Source of the DNA: Bimuria novae-zelandiae CBS 107.79
Taxonomy: Eukaryota; Ascomycota; Dothideomycetes; Pleosporales; Didymosphaeriaceae
DNA length: 63,294 bases
Reading direction: 5' to 3'
Assembly: GCA_010015655.1 (NCBI GenBank)
Contig: ML976700.1
Span: 459,293 to 522,586 of the forward strand
In this document: positions 24,675 through 33,859 of the stretch, in pieces
How the letters are laid out: the number at the start of each line of letters is the position of its first letter
Position numbering within the stretch: the first letter of the stretch is position 1
The notes under the pieces: model-generated
What the model was told of the DNA's origin: nothing
What the model saw: only the letters and a program-made list of their open reading frames with translations
Databases searched by the model: none
Translations under genes and position numbers: made by a program

Positions 24675-24892
24675 TAGGCAAGGCTAAGGTAATAAGTTTT
24701 AAAGACCTTAACAAGGCCAGAGGAAAGCGTGCGGCGAAGGAGCAAGCTTCGGCAAACAAGCCAAAGCGCGGGCGCAAGCGCAAGAGTGATGCGCCGAAAG
24801 GACCAACAGCGCTGTCACCAAAGCACGACGCACCTGGGCTAGCGTGCGCGTCGATATCTACATAGAGAGCGCCTGTAGCCAAAATGTACTAG

Positions 24893-25378
24893 ACCACACT
24901 CTTAGGCTCTATTTAATAAGATTTCGGTGCTTCGTAGGCTGAATAGAAAGGGAAATTTAGATATCGAGTTTGTCATGCCTTACGACGGGCTAGCCAAGAG
25001 CGCGTCAGTGCTTGGGCCCCTACCAACAGCGCTAAGGGCTTTTGCAGCTTTCTCTGCAGACGCGGTGCAGCCTCGCGAGCGGTGCACTGCGCATGCATAG
25101 AGCCATGTCTTACCCCGCCTGGGGCTTGATACAGGCTTCCTTATCATTAGCCAAGAAATCAGCGACAGGCGGCAGCCTCAGCTCTCGACATCTAGTCACA
25201 GCGTCCTGCTGGTATCTGAGCTGGTGCACCTGTTCAACATTCTCTCTATATGCTGACCATCCATCAGTAGCACGACAACAGCTAGCAAATAGCACGCGCC
25301 TACGCGACCAGGCTACGAAACTCAGCCTCACGAGTCCTGTTCTCATTACTTGTGCCTACCACACATCTACACAACCCC
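24893..25378. other. Interval between transposon and NLR pseudogene
   Basis: The sequence probably includes the 3' untranslated end of the Fot-type element (no matching right TIR found) and the region upstream of the HET gene. Overlapping open frames at 25042-25425 (+) and 25110-25346 (-) have no recognisable domain, and the first runs into the HET start in another frame. I see no promoter motif I would defend. Confidence 0.4.
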
Positions 25379-28260
25379 ATGCGGCTCCTACGGTACAGCG
25401 AAAGCGATCAGCTCAGTATCCATAGCTTCGATGATAGCGCGATACCTCCCTATGCGATACTTTCACACACCTGGGGAGAAGATGGGGACGAGGTTACTTT
25501 CGCAGACCTTAGAACAGGCGATAGTATAGCCAAGCGTGGCTACGAGAAGATTCGCTTCTGCGGACAACAAGCACGGCAAGATGGTCTACAATACTTCTGG
25601 GTGGACACATGCTACATCGATAAAACAAACAAGGCTGAGCTCTCCTACGCCATCCGATCCATGTTTCGCTGGTACCAGAACGCGACGAGGTGTTATGTGT
25701 ACCTATCAGACGTATCGACAAGAAAGAGGGAATTCGACGATCTGCTTAGCAAATTCACTTAGGAGCCTACTTTCAGGACAAGCCAATGGTTCACACGTGG
25801 CTGGACGCTTCAAGAGCTGCTTGCACCAAAGACAGTCGAGTTCTTCTCTTGGGAATGGGAGAGGCTTGGTGACAAGATATCGCTTAAGTCGTTGATCCAC
25901 AAGATTACAGGTATTTCGTACAAAGCACTAGACGGAGCTCCTCTTTCCCAGTTCAGCGTCGATGAGCGGCTGCGATAGAAAGAAGGCCGGATAACCAAAC
26001 ACAAAGAAGACAGAGCGTACTCCCTGCTAGGCATTTTCGACGTCGAATTAGCGCCAGTATATAGCGAAGGTGCAGCTGGCGCCTTCAGACGCCTCATGAA
26101 TGAGATTAACAAGTTGGAAAGATGCATTCAAGACATACGCAGCACAGATCCACGCGATAACAAGAAGCGCATTAAGGAGACAAAAGGCGGACTGCTAGCT
26201 GACTCCTACTGCTGGGTTACCGATAACGCCACTTTCCAGCAATGGCAGGGGGACCCGCACAGCCGACTGCTATGGATCAAAGGCGATCCTGGCAAAGGCA
26301 AGACGATGTTGCTCTGCGGCATCATCGACGAGCTAAAGAAATCAACAAATAACCTTCTCTCGTTTTTCTTCTGCCAAGGCACCGACTCTCGCATTAACAG
26401 CGCTACTGCTGTGTTGCGCGGCTTAATCTTCCTGTTCGTTAAGCAGCAACCGCGGCTAGCATCACACCTACGAAAGAGGTATAATCAAGCGGGTGGCTCT
26501 CTCTTCCAAGACGCCAACGCCTGGGTAGCCTTGTCTAAAATCTTTACAAGCATGATGCAGGATAAGGGCTTAAAGTTAAGCTATCTAGTTATTGATGCTC
26601 TCGATAAATGCGCGGTGGACCTGCCTAAGCTTCTTAACCTAATTGTCCGTACCACGGCGTCGTCTACTCATGTAAAGTGGCTCGTGTCAAGTCGGAACGA
26701 GACTCACATCGAGCAGAAACTCAAGTCGGTCGGCGGCGAAGCAAAGCTGAGCCTGGAGCTAAAGCAGAACGCGGAGCAGGTAGCTCGAGCTGTGGATGTA
26801 TATATCGACCATAAGCTGTCTTGCCTTGAGTCGCTTGGGGAAGATGACTTGCGAGAGCAGGTGCGTAATGAGCTACGCCGCAAGGCGAACGGCACCTTCC
26901 TTTGGGTTGCTCTGATAATGCAAGAGCTTGAGAAGCCAGAAAGCTGGGACCCTTTAGCGGTAGTAGAGGAAGCGCCAGCGGCTGTCAGCGAGGAACGCGA
27001 ACATCTGTCGGTCTCTACTATGCACTGCAGCGGTCGCATACCGTCCACTCTACCTTACTGAGATAGGCAGTTTGCGCAAATTAGCAGGTCGGGCTACAGT
27101 TTTAGCAGAGACTGTAAGAAAGGTTGTAGGCATGTGTGGTTCGTTCCTCACGATTCGTGACGAGCAAGTCTACCTCGTTCACCAGTCAGTTAAGGACTAT
27201 CTAAGCGAGAAGATGCGAGCTGCAACCCTTCCATCTCACACTGAGATACACTATGACCTGTTCGCTCAGTCACTCGAGCTTATGTCCAACACGCTGAAAC
27301 GCGATATCTACAATCTGGGAGATCCAGGCTTCTCGACTAACAAGGTTAGAACACCTGATCCTGATCCGCTAGCAACGGCGCACTATTCGTGTGTGTACTG
27401 GATCGACCATCTTTACGACTCGAAGGCCCAGTCTTTGGCTAGTAGAGTTGGTAACCTGCAGGCTAGAGGCGTTATTATCGAGTTCCTAAAGAAGAAGTAC
27501 ATATATTGGCTAGAGGGGCTTAGTCTGTGCAAAAGCGTAGGAAAAGGTGTAGTGTCAATGGCAAAGTTATGGTCACTCGTGCAGGTACGGCATATAGAAA
27601 GTGTTTATTTGTATAGTTAAATAATCTAGGCACTAACTTGACTAGGACGTGCAAGATCAAGATGAGCTTACACAGCTTGTTCACGATGCACGGCGGTTTA
27701 TTATGTATCACAAAGGAGCAATTGAGAGTTTCCCGCTTCAGACGTATGCATCTGCGCTGTTGTTTAGTCCGACAGCGAGCCTAATCAGGCGGCTATTTCA
27801 CCATGAAGAGCCAGAAGGCATCACAATCAAGCCAGAAATGAGCAACGGCTGGAGCGCGTGCCTGCAGACGCTCGAGGGCCATAGCGATTCGGTCACCTCG
27901 GTGGCCTTCTCCCACGGCTCGGCGAGGCTGGCGTCGGCGTTGCACGACGGCACCGTCAAGATCTGGGATGCGAGCAGCGGCGCGTGCCTGCAGACGCTCG
28001 AGGGCTATAGCAGCATCGTTCAATATTCTGGTCTCGTCTCTATCCTTGCGTCGCTACACTCTGAAACCGTGACAAAAAAACCCCAGCAAGCTGTCCGTCA
28101 GGGAACAGCGCTTAGCTTAGATAGCACCTGGATTTCTAATAATAGTCAAAATCTAGTGTGGCTCCCGACAGAATATCGACCAAGTTGCTCAACCATATCA
28201 GGTACATGTGTTGGTCTAGGTACAGGGTCTGGAAAGGTTTGGATGTGTTGGTTTATATAA
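25379..28260 (+). pseudogene. HET-NACHT-WD40 NLR (HNWD type), broken
   Basis: STAND/NLR receptors of this kind (HET-E/HET-D class in Podospora) act in fungal heterokaryon incompatibility. The start MRLLRYSESDQLSIHSF at 25379 is the usual one. The HET domain has AILSHTWG, YFWVDTCYID and GWTLQELLAP. NACHT has Walker A GDPGKGKT (about residue 302) and a Walker B altered to VIDALDKC, where DE is usual. The WD part is one full repeat (LQTLEGHSDSVTSVAF) and a fragment, followed directly by the usual C-terminal tail (NLVWLPTEYRPSC). Breaks: TAG at 25760 and at 25976, and a frameshift near 26985-27000, after which reading continues as SLRKLAGRATVL. A 61-bp intron (27585-27645, branch CTAAC) restores the frame to the next exon. 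The active gene would have had many more WD repeats. Confidence 0.88.
27849..28015 (+). repeat. Residual WD40 repeat unit, collapsed array
   Basis: One WD40 repeat of the high-identity fungal type is complete and the next begins at CLQTLEGYSS. The DNA of the repeat start (GCGCGTGCCTGCAGACGCTC) occurs twice, at about 27856 and 27982, 126 bp apart, which equals 42 codons, the usual WD repeat length in these genes. After the second start the sequence jumps to the tail. Unequal recombination between repeats would give this contraction. Confidence 0.75.
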
Positions 28261-28418
28261 TAACATGTCTTAGAGCTTACTTGTTCTACTTCTCTATTAT
28301 TTTTCTAAATCGGCATTTCTAGAGGGCCGGAGATGTGCATGTATATATAGAGTAATTCTTTGCCACATCGAAGCTTTGTGAACCTTACGAGAGAGCGCTT
28401 AGTACTAAATAATGTTAT
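28261..28418. other. Short spacer before the piggyBac-like element
   Basis: About 160 bp between the NLR stop and the left TIR. It is AT-rich with no feature I can identify. Confidence 0.4.
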
Positions 28419-29728
28419 CCCCTGCACTGTTAACATCTCCCGTACACGGGCCACCTTCTACTGGCCAATTAACTACTAGAAACTTTCAACACTAAATCTA
28501 AATCGTCATGTTAGCAATTTCTGTTTTACTAGCAAAACACGACTTTTTTAAAATTAATAACACATGTAAACATGTCGAGAGGTGCGCAGGCATCCAGTAA
28601 TGATCCTAATCTCGTAAATTATACAAAGTACAGCAAAAAGGCTGGTGATTTGCCTGATCTGCCGAAGGAGCCACCACTAGAGTGGCAACCCCTCCGTACC
28701 GTGCCCGTGCACCCAACGCGCGCCGTCGGCCAACGCGCGGAATTGGCCCTAGTTATTACTAGCAAACTTGGGGCCGTAGAGTTACATACAATAGTTATTA
28801 TTACTAGATTTTCTGGTAGAGTAATCTATAGGCCTATGCGACAGAATTTGCTACTAAAATTTACGTAGTTAAAGTATTTTATAGCTATAACTATTTACTA
28901 TAGGTGCAGGTGCTAAGCATAGCTTATAAGTAATACTACTACTTTATATAGCTATAGAACTACGTTTCTACCTCTTTTTAACCCCTTATTATTATAAGGC
29001 CTTACGCTTACATTTTTATATAGTTTAAGATCTATTTTAAAAGTTATGTTACTATTTTTTACGTGCTCTCTTAGCTTTACGCGTATTAATAGCTTAGCGC
29101 TCTTTTACACGCTTCCTCTTTTACTCTTCCTTCTTTCTCGCCACTATCTAGTGCTTCTCTTCTATAATTTGCTTCTTATACGCTATAGTAGTAGTCTTTA
29201 ACTTTCTTGCCTCTTCTTTTTAGAACTCCTCTTCCTTTACCTTACGCTTTGCTAACCTTATCCGTATGCGCGCTTCTTGAAAGGAGCGAGGAGTCCACAT
29301 CATGTACGGTCCCTAGTACTCGTAGTGTTATAGCAAGACTAGAGGCTTGCCTTGCTTTTCTCGCTTCCTCTTAGTAGTAAAAGCGTCTATTAGACCTTTA
29401 TTTTCGCTCCTTATAAGGGTGTTTTAGATAGCTATATAGTAGAGTAATTACTAAATAATTAATGCATCCTTCTCTATTGCACCCCTTAACGCACGCCTTA
29501 CTACTTAATCTAAAACTCTTTACTATTCTCCTTTATAAATAGTAGCGTTAGAGTTACTATCTTCTATAGTCTCGGAGTCGCTGTCCATAAACTTATCTAG
29601 TATAACGTTAGGGTTAAATGGGCTCACGCCCACTACCTTAAAGGAGCTAAGTATATTTAATTTAGTAAAGCTAGCCACCTAGGCATCCTAGAATAGCGAG
29701 AAGAAGTTAGGCTTCTTTACTAGTACTA

Positions 29729-31518
29729 AGCTAGCCGATACGTAAGCTGGCCACCCGGGTAAGCTGGCCACCCCACCAAAACACGACACCTGCACAAAAC
29801 ACACAATTTCTCAACAACGCTTCTTATGATTGCCATTAACTACACATAGATTCAAGCGCTGTAGCTACTGTAGCTCTAGCAGCTGCTTTTAAAGTGCTTA
29901 ATATAGTAGATCTACGTAGTTAAACTGCTAAAGCCTTGGCTGCGCGCATAGCCTCCTTAATACTCTTTACCTTTGTAAAGCATTAATTTAGGTCTACTCG
30001 AACGCGCTTACGCTGACGCTAAGAGGTAGATATCTCTAGCTGCTGCTCAAGTCGTCTTTTCTCTGCTTCTAGGCCTGCAGCTCTAGCATTTGCAGCTGCT
30101 AGAGCCTTACCTGCTTTCTGTAGGAGTAGCCGGGTCGTACGACCTGGATTCTCGACGCTCTGGACGCTGCGCTGCGCTATATAGAGATCGTGAGGGCCCT
30201 GGGGAGTAGAGAGGAAGCTCTGGAGCTGCTGCTGAGGCTGCTGCTGACGTGTAGGCGTAGTAGGCCTCTGAGAGACCTGCGACGAGCTAAGCACGTGATT
30301 GATGTTGAATGGGCAGATACTAGATGCCTGCCAGCCAGCTCGAATTACACGCTCTATGAAGCCTTCCTCCCTAGCTTAATAATAGCAGGTAATAAAGCGC
30401 TCCTTCTTAACAGGCGCAGCGTCGTCGAGTGATGCGAGCTCCTGGATCTGACGCCTGTAGCTAGACTTGATTATAGAGAAAGGAGCGAGATCGAGAGGCT
30501 GTAGGACGTGTAAAGTGTGCGCAGGTAGATATAGGAGCTGTATACGATGCAGCTTGCAGAGCCACAGGAAGTCTATATCAATATGGCTGCCGTGACCGTC
30601 GAGGATGAGGAGCCTGTGCTGGCTATTAGATATAGCCGTCTCAGGTATGAATATGCGCTGTAGCCACTCAACACCTATCGCTTTTGACGTCCATCCGTTC
30701 TTAGAGGTAGTGTAGATCCAGTCAGGTACGTGGGACGAGGAGAACCATGTTGTCTGTAGGCTCTGGCCCTTAAAGATGATCGCACAGCGTAGCTTCCGCC
30801 TTGTTGCTAATACACACTTGATTATAGAGACCCACTGGCGATTCTCTAGAGAGCGAACATAAGCCTTCTTCTTCTAACTACTAGAGAGTACTCTAGTGTT
30901 GGTACATACTCCTAGGGCAATGCCAGTCTCATCCATATTGTATGTGTTCTCCACCCGTATGTTGAGCCGCCGTCGAGTCTGTTCGTAGAGCTCTAGGAAC
31001 GCGCGTAGCTGCTCTGGTGTCGCTGCATCAGCTCTCTGAGCCTCTAGCTTTCTGCCGACTATAGAGGCAACGCGTGGCTGGCGCCGGAGGAAGTGTGAGA
31101 GCCAGAGCTTGCCAATAGGCTGGTTGTCGCTATTCATACGTAGAATTCGATTGGCCATTTCTCGAGCGCAAGCGTGTGAGGGAGGGCAGGCGCGTGCGTC
31201 TTCTTTAAGGATCCATTCTACTAGGAAGTCCTCCTATAGAGGAGTTAAACGCTGCTGGTGTTAGTGACTAACGCGTTAGTTTTGTACGCCATTAATGCGC
31301 GTCGATAGGGTTGATTAAGGAACACTGTACGCGGTAGCTACAGCGCGATAACTAGAATAAATGCCTATATTAAAATCTCTAATAGCTAATTGTATAGCAT
31401 GCTTACGGGCGTCCATATTAATAAGCGTTGTGGAGAGATGTGGCGTGTTTTGTGCAGGTGTCGCGTTTTGGTGGGGTGGCCAGCTTACCCGGGTGGCCAG
31501 CTTACGTATCGGCTAGCT
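29729..31518 (-). mobile_element. Second pogo-type transposon nested in the first
   Basis: TIRs of about 75-90 bp (29729 to about 29810 and 31436 to 31518) start AGCTAGCCGATACGTAAGC, flanked by TA at 29727-29728 and 31519-31520. GTAAGCTGGCCACCC is repeated twice within each TIR. Length is 1790 bp. It interrupts the DDE region of the surrounding transposase. The TIR sequence differs from that of the surrounding element, so this is another family, and the third layer counting from piggyBac. Confidence 0.94.
30019..31416 (-). pseudogene. Pogo-type transposase with six nonsense codons
   Basis: One frame of 466 codons runs from the ATG at 31416 (MDARKHAIQLAIRDFNIGIY) to the stop at 30019. HTH_psq, then a CENP-B-like HTH (GKLWLSHFLRRQPRVAS), then DDE: NTYNMDETGIALGV, LLILDGHGSHIDIDFLW and HTLHVLQPLDLAPFS. 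The Asp residues of the catalytic triad appear intact. The C-terminus is a Gln/Arg-rich coiled coil (AAGLEAEKRRLEQQLE). Six internal TAA/TAG codons (four before residue 90, one near 180, one near 340) stop translation; there is no frameshift. It is the best-preserved transposase of the nest. Confidence 0.9.
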
Positions 31519-33822
31519 TAGGCCTTTATGCTTAAAGAGGCGCTCTCCTAGCTTCTTTAAGTATGCTATACTAAGAGGCTTAAACATTACTATATTAAGT
31601 AGCTGAAGCGTGTGCGTGCTATAAGGTAGATAGATACTTATAAGAATCTTGTGCTAGTGGCAATACTCTAAAAACTCTTTAGTTAGGTAACTCCTATAGT
31701 TATCTACGAGCAATAGGCAGTACTTTCTTTAAGCTTTAAATATAGTAAAGCGCTAGAACACCTATTATAGCTAAGTAAGGCCTAGGCCGTCGTTGCTCCA
31801 GCCACTAGGTAATACTCTAAAAAAGGCCATATATTCTCCTACCTTTATATCCTCCACCCAGGTGCTCTGAATATTCTAAGATTTAGCCAGATATATAAGG
31901 CCTAGAGGAAGAGCAGATCTATTCGCGCACACACATGCTATAAGGCTTACCTACTTATAATTGCTATCCTATAGTATCTGCCTAAAGAGTTTCTTCTTAA
32001 ATTAACGCTTGCTAAAGATTCTCTTTTATCTACTAATAGCTCTAATTATAAAGCTTTTTTTATCTATATTATATATGTGCGTAGGCTTTATTTTATAGAA
32101 CTTAATTTTATCGTGTAGCGCGTTGTAGTATAGCTTATACTTATTACTAGAGTTAGCGATATGGCGTTGCCAGTCTATAGATGTAGTGAATTAAGACGTA
32201 AGCTTATTATTGTAACGATCTAGGAAGCGTAATACCTAGCTCTTAGAGACCTAATGCCTAGCGATATTTAAGGCGAAATCTTAAACTATCTCTCTTATAG
32301 GTGGGAGGTGTTCTTTTATAAGCTTATTTATATACTTTATAAGCTCTGCCTCCTCTTATAGGCTAAGGTTCTAACGCGTTACTATATCCTCTTAGTAAGA
32401 ACGCGTACTAAGCTTTACTTTACGCGTTAAAGTTAAGTAAACAACGCTATGCTTTTAAGCTATTTTTATCTATAGGATTTTCTCTTCTAGAGGTGTACTT
32501 TTTACTTCTACAACTGCTTCGTTAATGCCTGTCATTGTTGTTATGCTGTGTTAGGATGAAAAAGTGTCATGTGGATGGTGTTCCGCGCGTTGGCCGACGG
32601 CGCGCGTTGGGTGCACGGGCACGGTATCGACAACCCACGTATTTTTGGAGAGGCCCAGATACCTAAAGGTGTTAACAGAGGCCCGCCATTCGAGCTTTTC
32701 AACCTATTTTTCGACGCCGACGTCCTAGACCGTATCGCATTCTTTACCAATCAGCATGCCGAGCACGTACGAGCTGTCGAGCCCTCTGCCTGCCGTAAGT
32801 GGAAACCGACGTCGCCGACCGAGCTGTATACGTACTTCGCGATAGTTATATATATGGGCGTCCATCGAGAGCCGTCGGCGGAGGAGTACTGGATGAAGTT
32901 GCATGGTACAGCACCTACACACAGTTAATGAGTACATGTGGCAGACGCGATGGGAGCAGCTGGACAGGTTTCTATACTGTACAGCAACAAACCAGTCCTT
33001 CCGGTCCCCATTTGGGCGCGTCTGGGACCTCTCAGAGGTGCTCCGTAAGCGCTGCTTCATGTACTGGAACGCTGGCAAGCACCTCTGCGTCGACGTGGCA
33101 ATAGCGAGATTTACTGGGCGTGCCAGCGAGATCGTGATCATCAAGACAAAACCGACGCCGGAGGGCTATAAGATCTGGTGTTTAGCCAACGACGGAGTAC
33201 TGCTCAACTGGTTATTTCATGCTAGAGGATCTGGCCGAGGGCCTGTCAACTTACAGAGGCCAGCGGGCGCGACGTCGACTTTTACGCCCACCGAGATTGT
33301 GCCCATCAATCTAGTCCTCGCCGAGGACTCTACCAGCGAGCGTCTGTTTCCGCCGAATCTCCACACTGTGTGGGACGATAATCTGTTCAACACGATACCC
33401 ATGCTCGAATACTTGAGATCTCGCGGCGTAGGCTGCGCAGGCACTGTTCGGACGACCAAGACGGCGACTAAGGAGCGATTTGAGCAGGCGGCAGAGGCTG
33501 CAATTCATGCCCACGGCATGGTACTCAGCGAGCTCCTCGTACGTCCTTTGGCTGTAGACTCTGCCGGCTGCCTCTCTGTAGGCCTGAAATCAGGCCGGAG
33601 TGCTGGCAGGAGCACCTCCGGCGACACGAAACAGTCACCTCTATTAACACCAGCGTCAGTTCAAGTATACTGTAATTCAAAATCACGACCTTAGGCTATG
33701 CAAATCTATATATAAATCTCATACAAACTAACATTCATGTTGGTGTTCTGCCAAGTCGGAGACATTCACTGATTGGCCAGAATTAGGTGGTCCGTGTACG
33801 GGAGATGTTGACAGTGCAGGGG

Positions 33823-33859
33823 ATAGTCTTTTCCTTTATCGTAGGAGAAGTAACGCATT
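33823..33859. other. Junction of piggyBac element and protease pseudogene
   Basis: Only 37 bp separate the right TIR from the ATG of the protease pseudogene. The insertion therefore replaced or displaced its promoter. Confidence 0.6.

Larger units (their letters stand above)
8528..24892 (+). pseudogene. Fot/pogo-type transposase split by two nested insertions
   Basis: The N-terminus starts at the ATG at 8528 (MDLASQALAQCLPEGVRDTF) and is cut at the TA at 8590. Reading resumes at 22872 in the same frame (LEYGNVPILT, then RRRSREEQAQS). The DDE domain follows: NTYNMDKTGVMLSM (about 23270), VLICNGFRTHETL (about 23605) and LYDVRPFAPLK (about 23710). A second insertion at 24236 separates the C-terminus (VISFKDLNKARGKRAAKEQA, then RAPVAKMY, stop at 24890-24892). 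Removing both insertions leaves about 1.65 kb, or about 548 codons, the normal size for this fungal family. Many TAA/TAG codons are present, and a length excess of one base implies one small indel. This is the outermost layer of the nest. Confidence 0.82.
29052..32535 (-). pseudogene. Pogo/Fot-type transposase, RIP-degraded and split
   Basis: Reading from the ATG at 32535 leftward (MTGINEAVVEVKSTPLEE) and removing the nested element with one TA leaves 1692 bp, exactly 564 codons, to the stop at 29052. The frame is fully kept, with dozens of TAA/TAG codons but no indel. The DDE start reads THIYNIDKKSFIIRAI, parallel to the copy at 3100. After the nested element the C-terminus reads VSPFNPNVILDKFMDSDSET, followed by a long charged, basic coiled stretch. 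It is a clear case of point mutation without indels. Confidence 0.85.
28699..32624 (-). mobile_element. Pogo/Fot-type transposon inserted in piggyBac
   Basis: TIRs begin CCGTGCCCGTGCACCC at 28699 and end with the matching complement at 32624, at least 44 bp on each side, flanked by TA at 28697-28698 and 32625-32626. Within the TIR the motif CCAACGCGCG occurs twice. Without the nested element the length is about 2134 bp. Its transposase is a relative of the one at 2447-3568, and the GC-rich TIR resembles that element's end. Confidence 0.92.
28572..33694 (+). pseudogene. PiggyBac-like transposase split by a pogo element
   Basis: The first part, MSRGAQASSNDPNLVNYTKY to PPLEWQPLR (28572-28696), joins in frame across the TA site to DNPRIFGEAQIPKG at 32627. 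The body matches DDE_Tnp_1_7: GPPFELFNLFFDADVLDRIA, KWKPTSPTELYTYFAIVIYM, GVHREPSAEEYW, then RWEQLDRFLYCT. The first catalytic-type block is CVDVAIARFTGRASE, the second is WDDNLFNTIPMLEYLRSRG. The frame shifts by one base between about 32900 and 32925, and the end (33694) comes early compared with known family members. GC is normal with little RIP, so this copy is younger, or unique, compared with the pogo inside it. Confidence 0.82.
28419..33822 (+). mobile_element. PiggyBac-like transposon carrying nested pogo elements
   Basis: Inverted repeats of 37 bp lie at 28419-28455 and 33786-33822 (CCCCTGCACTGTTAACATCT at the left outer end; two mismatches). The transposase inside is piggyBac-like. 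The flanks are TTAT on the left and ATAG on the right, not the TTAA pair expected for piggyBac, so the target duplication has decayed or the boundary is off by a few bases. Without the nested pogo elements only about 1476 bp remain, shorter than an autonomous piggyBac, so the element was already internally deleted or its transposase is truncated. Confidence 0.8.

Noticed and set aside
25042..25425. 127-codon frame just before the HET gene
   Set aside because: It overlaps the HET start in another frame and has no recognisable domain. The minus-strand frame at 25110-25346 is equally unsupported.
27585..27645. A second frameshift in the NLR pseudogene
   Set aside because: A GT-AG intron with a CTAAC branch site restores the frame exactly, so this is splicing and not damage.
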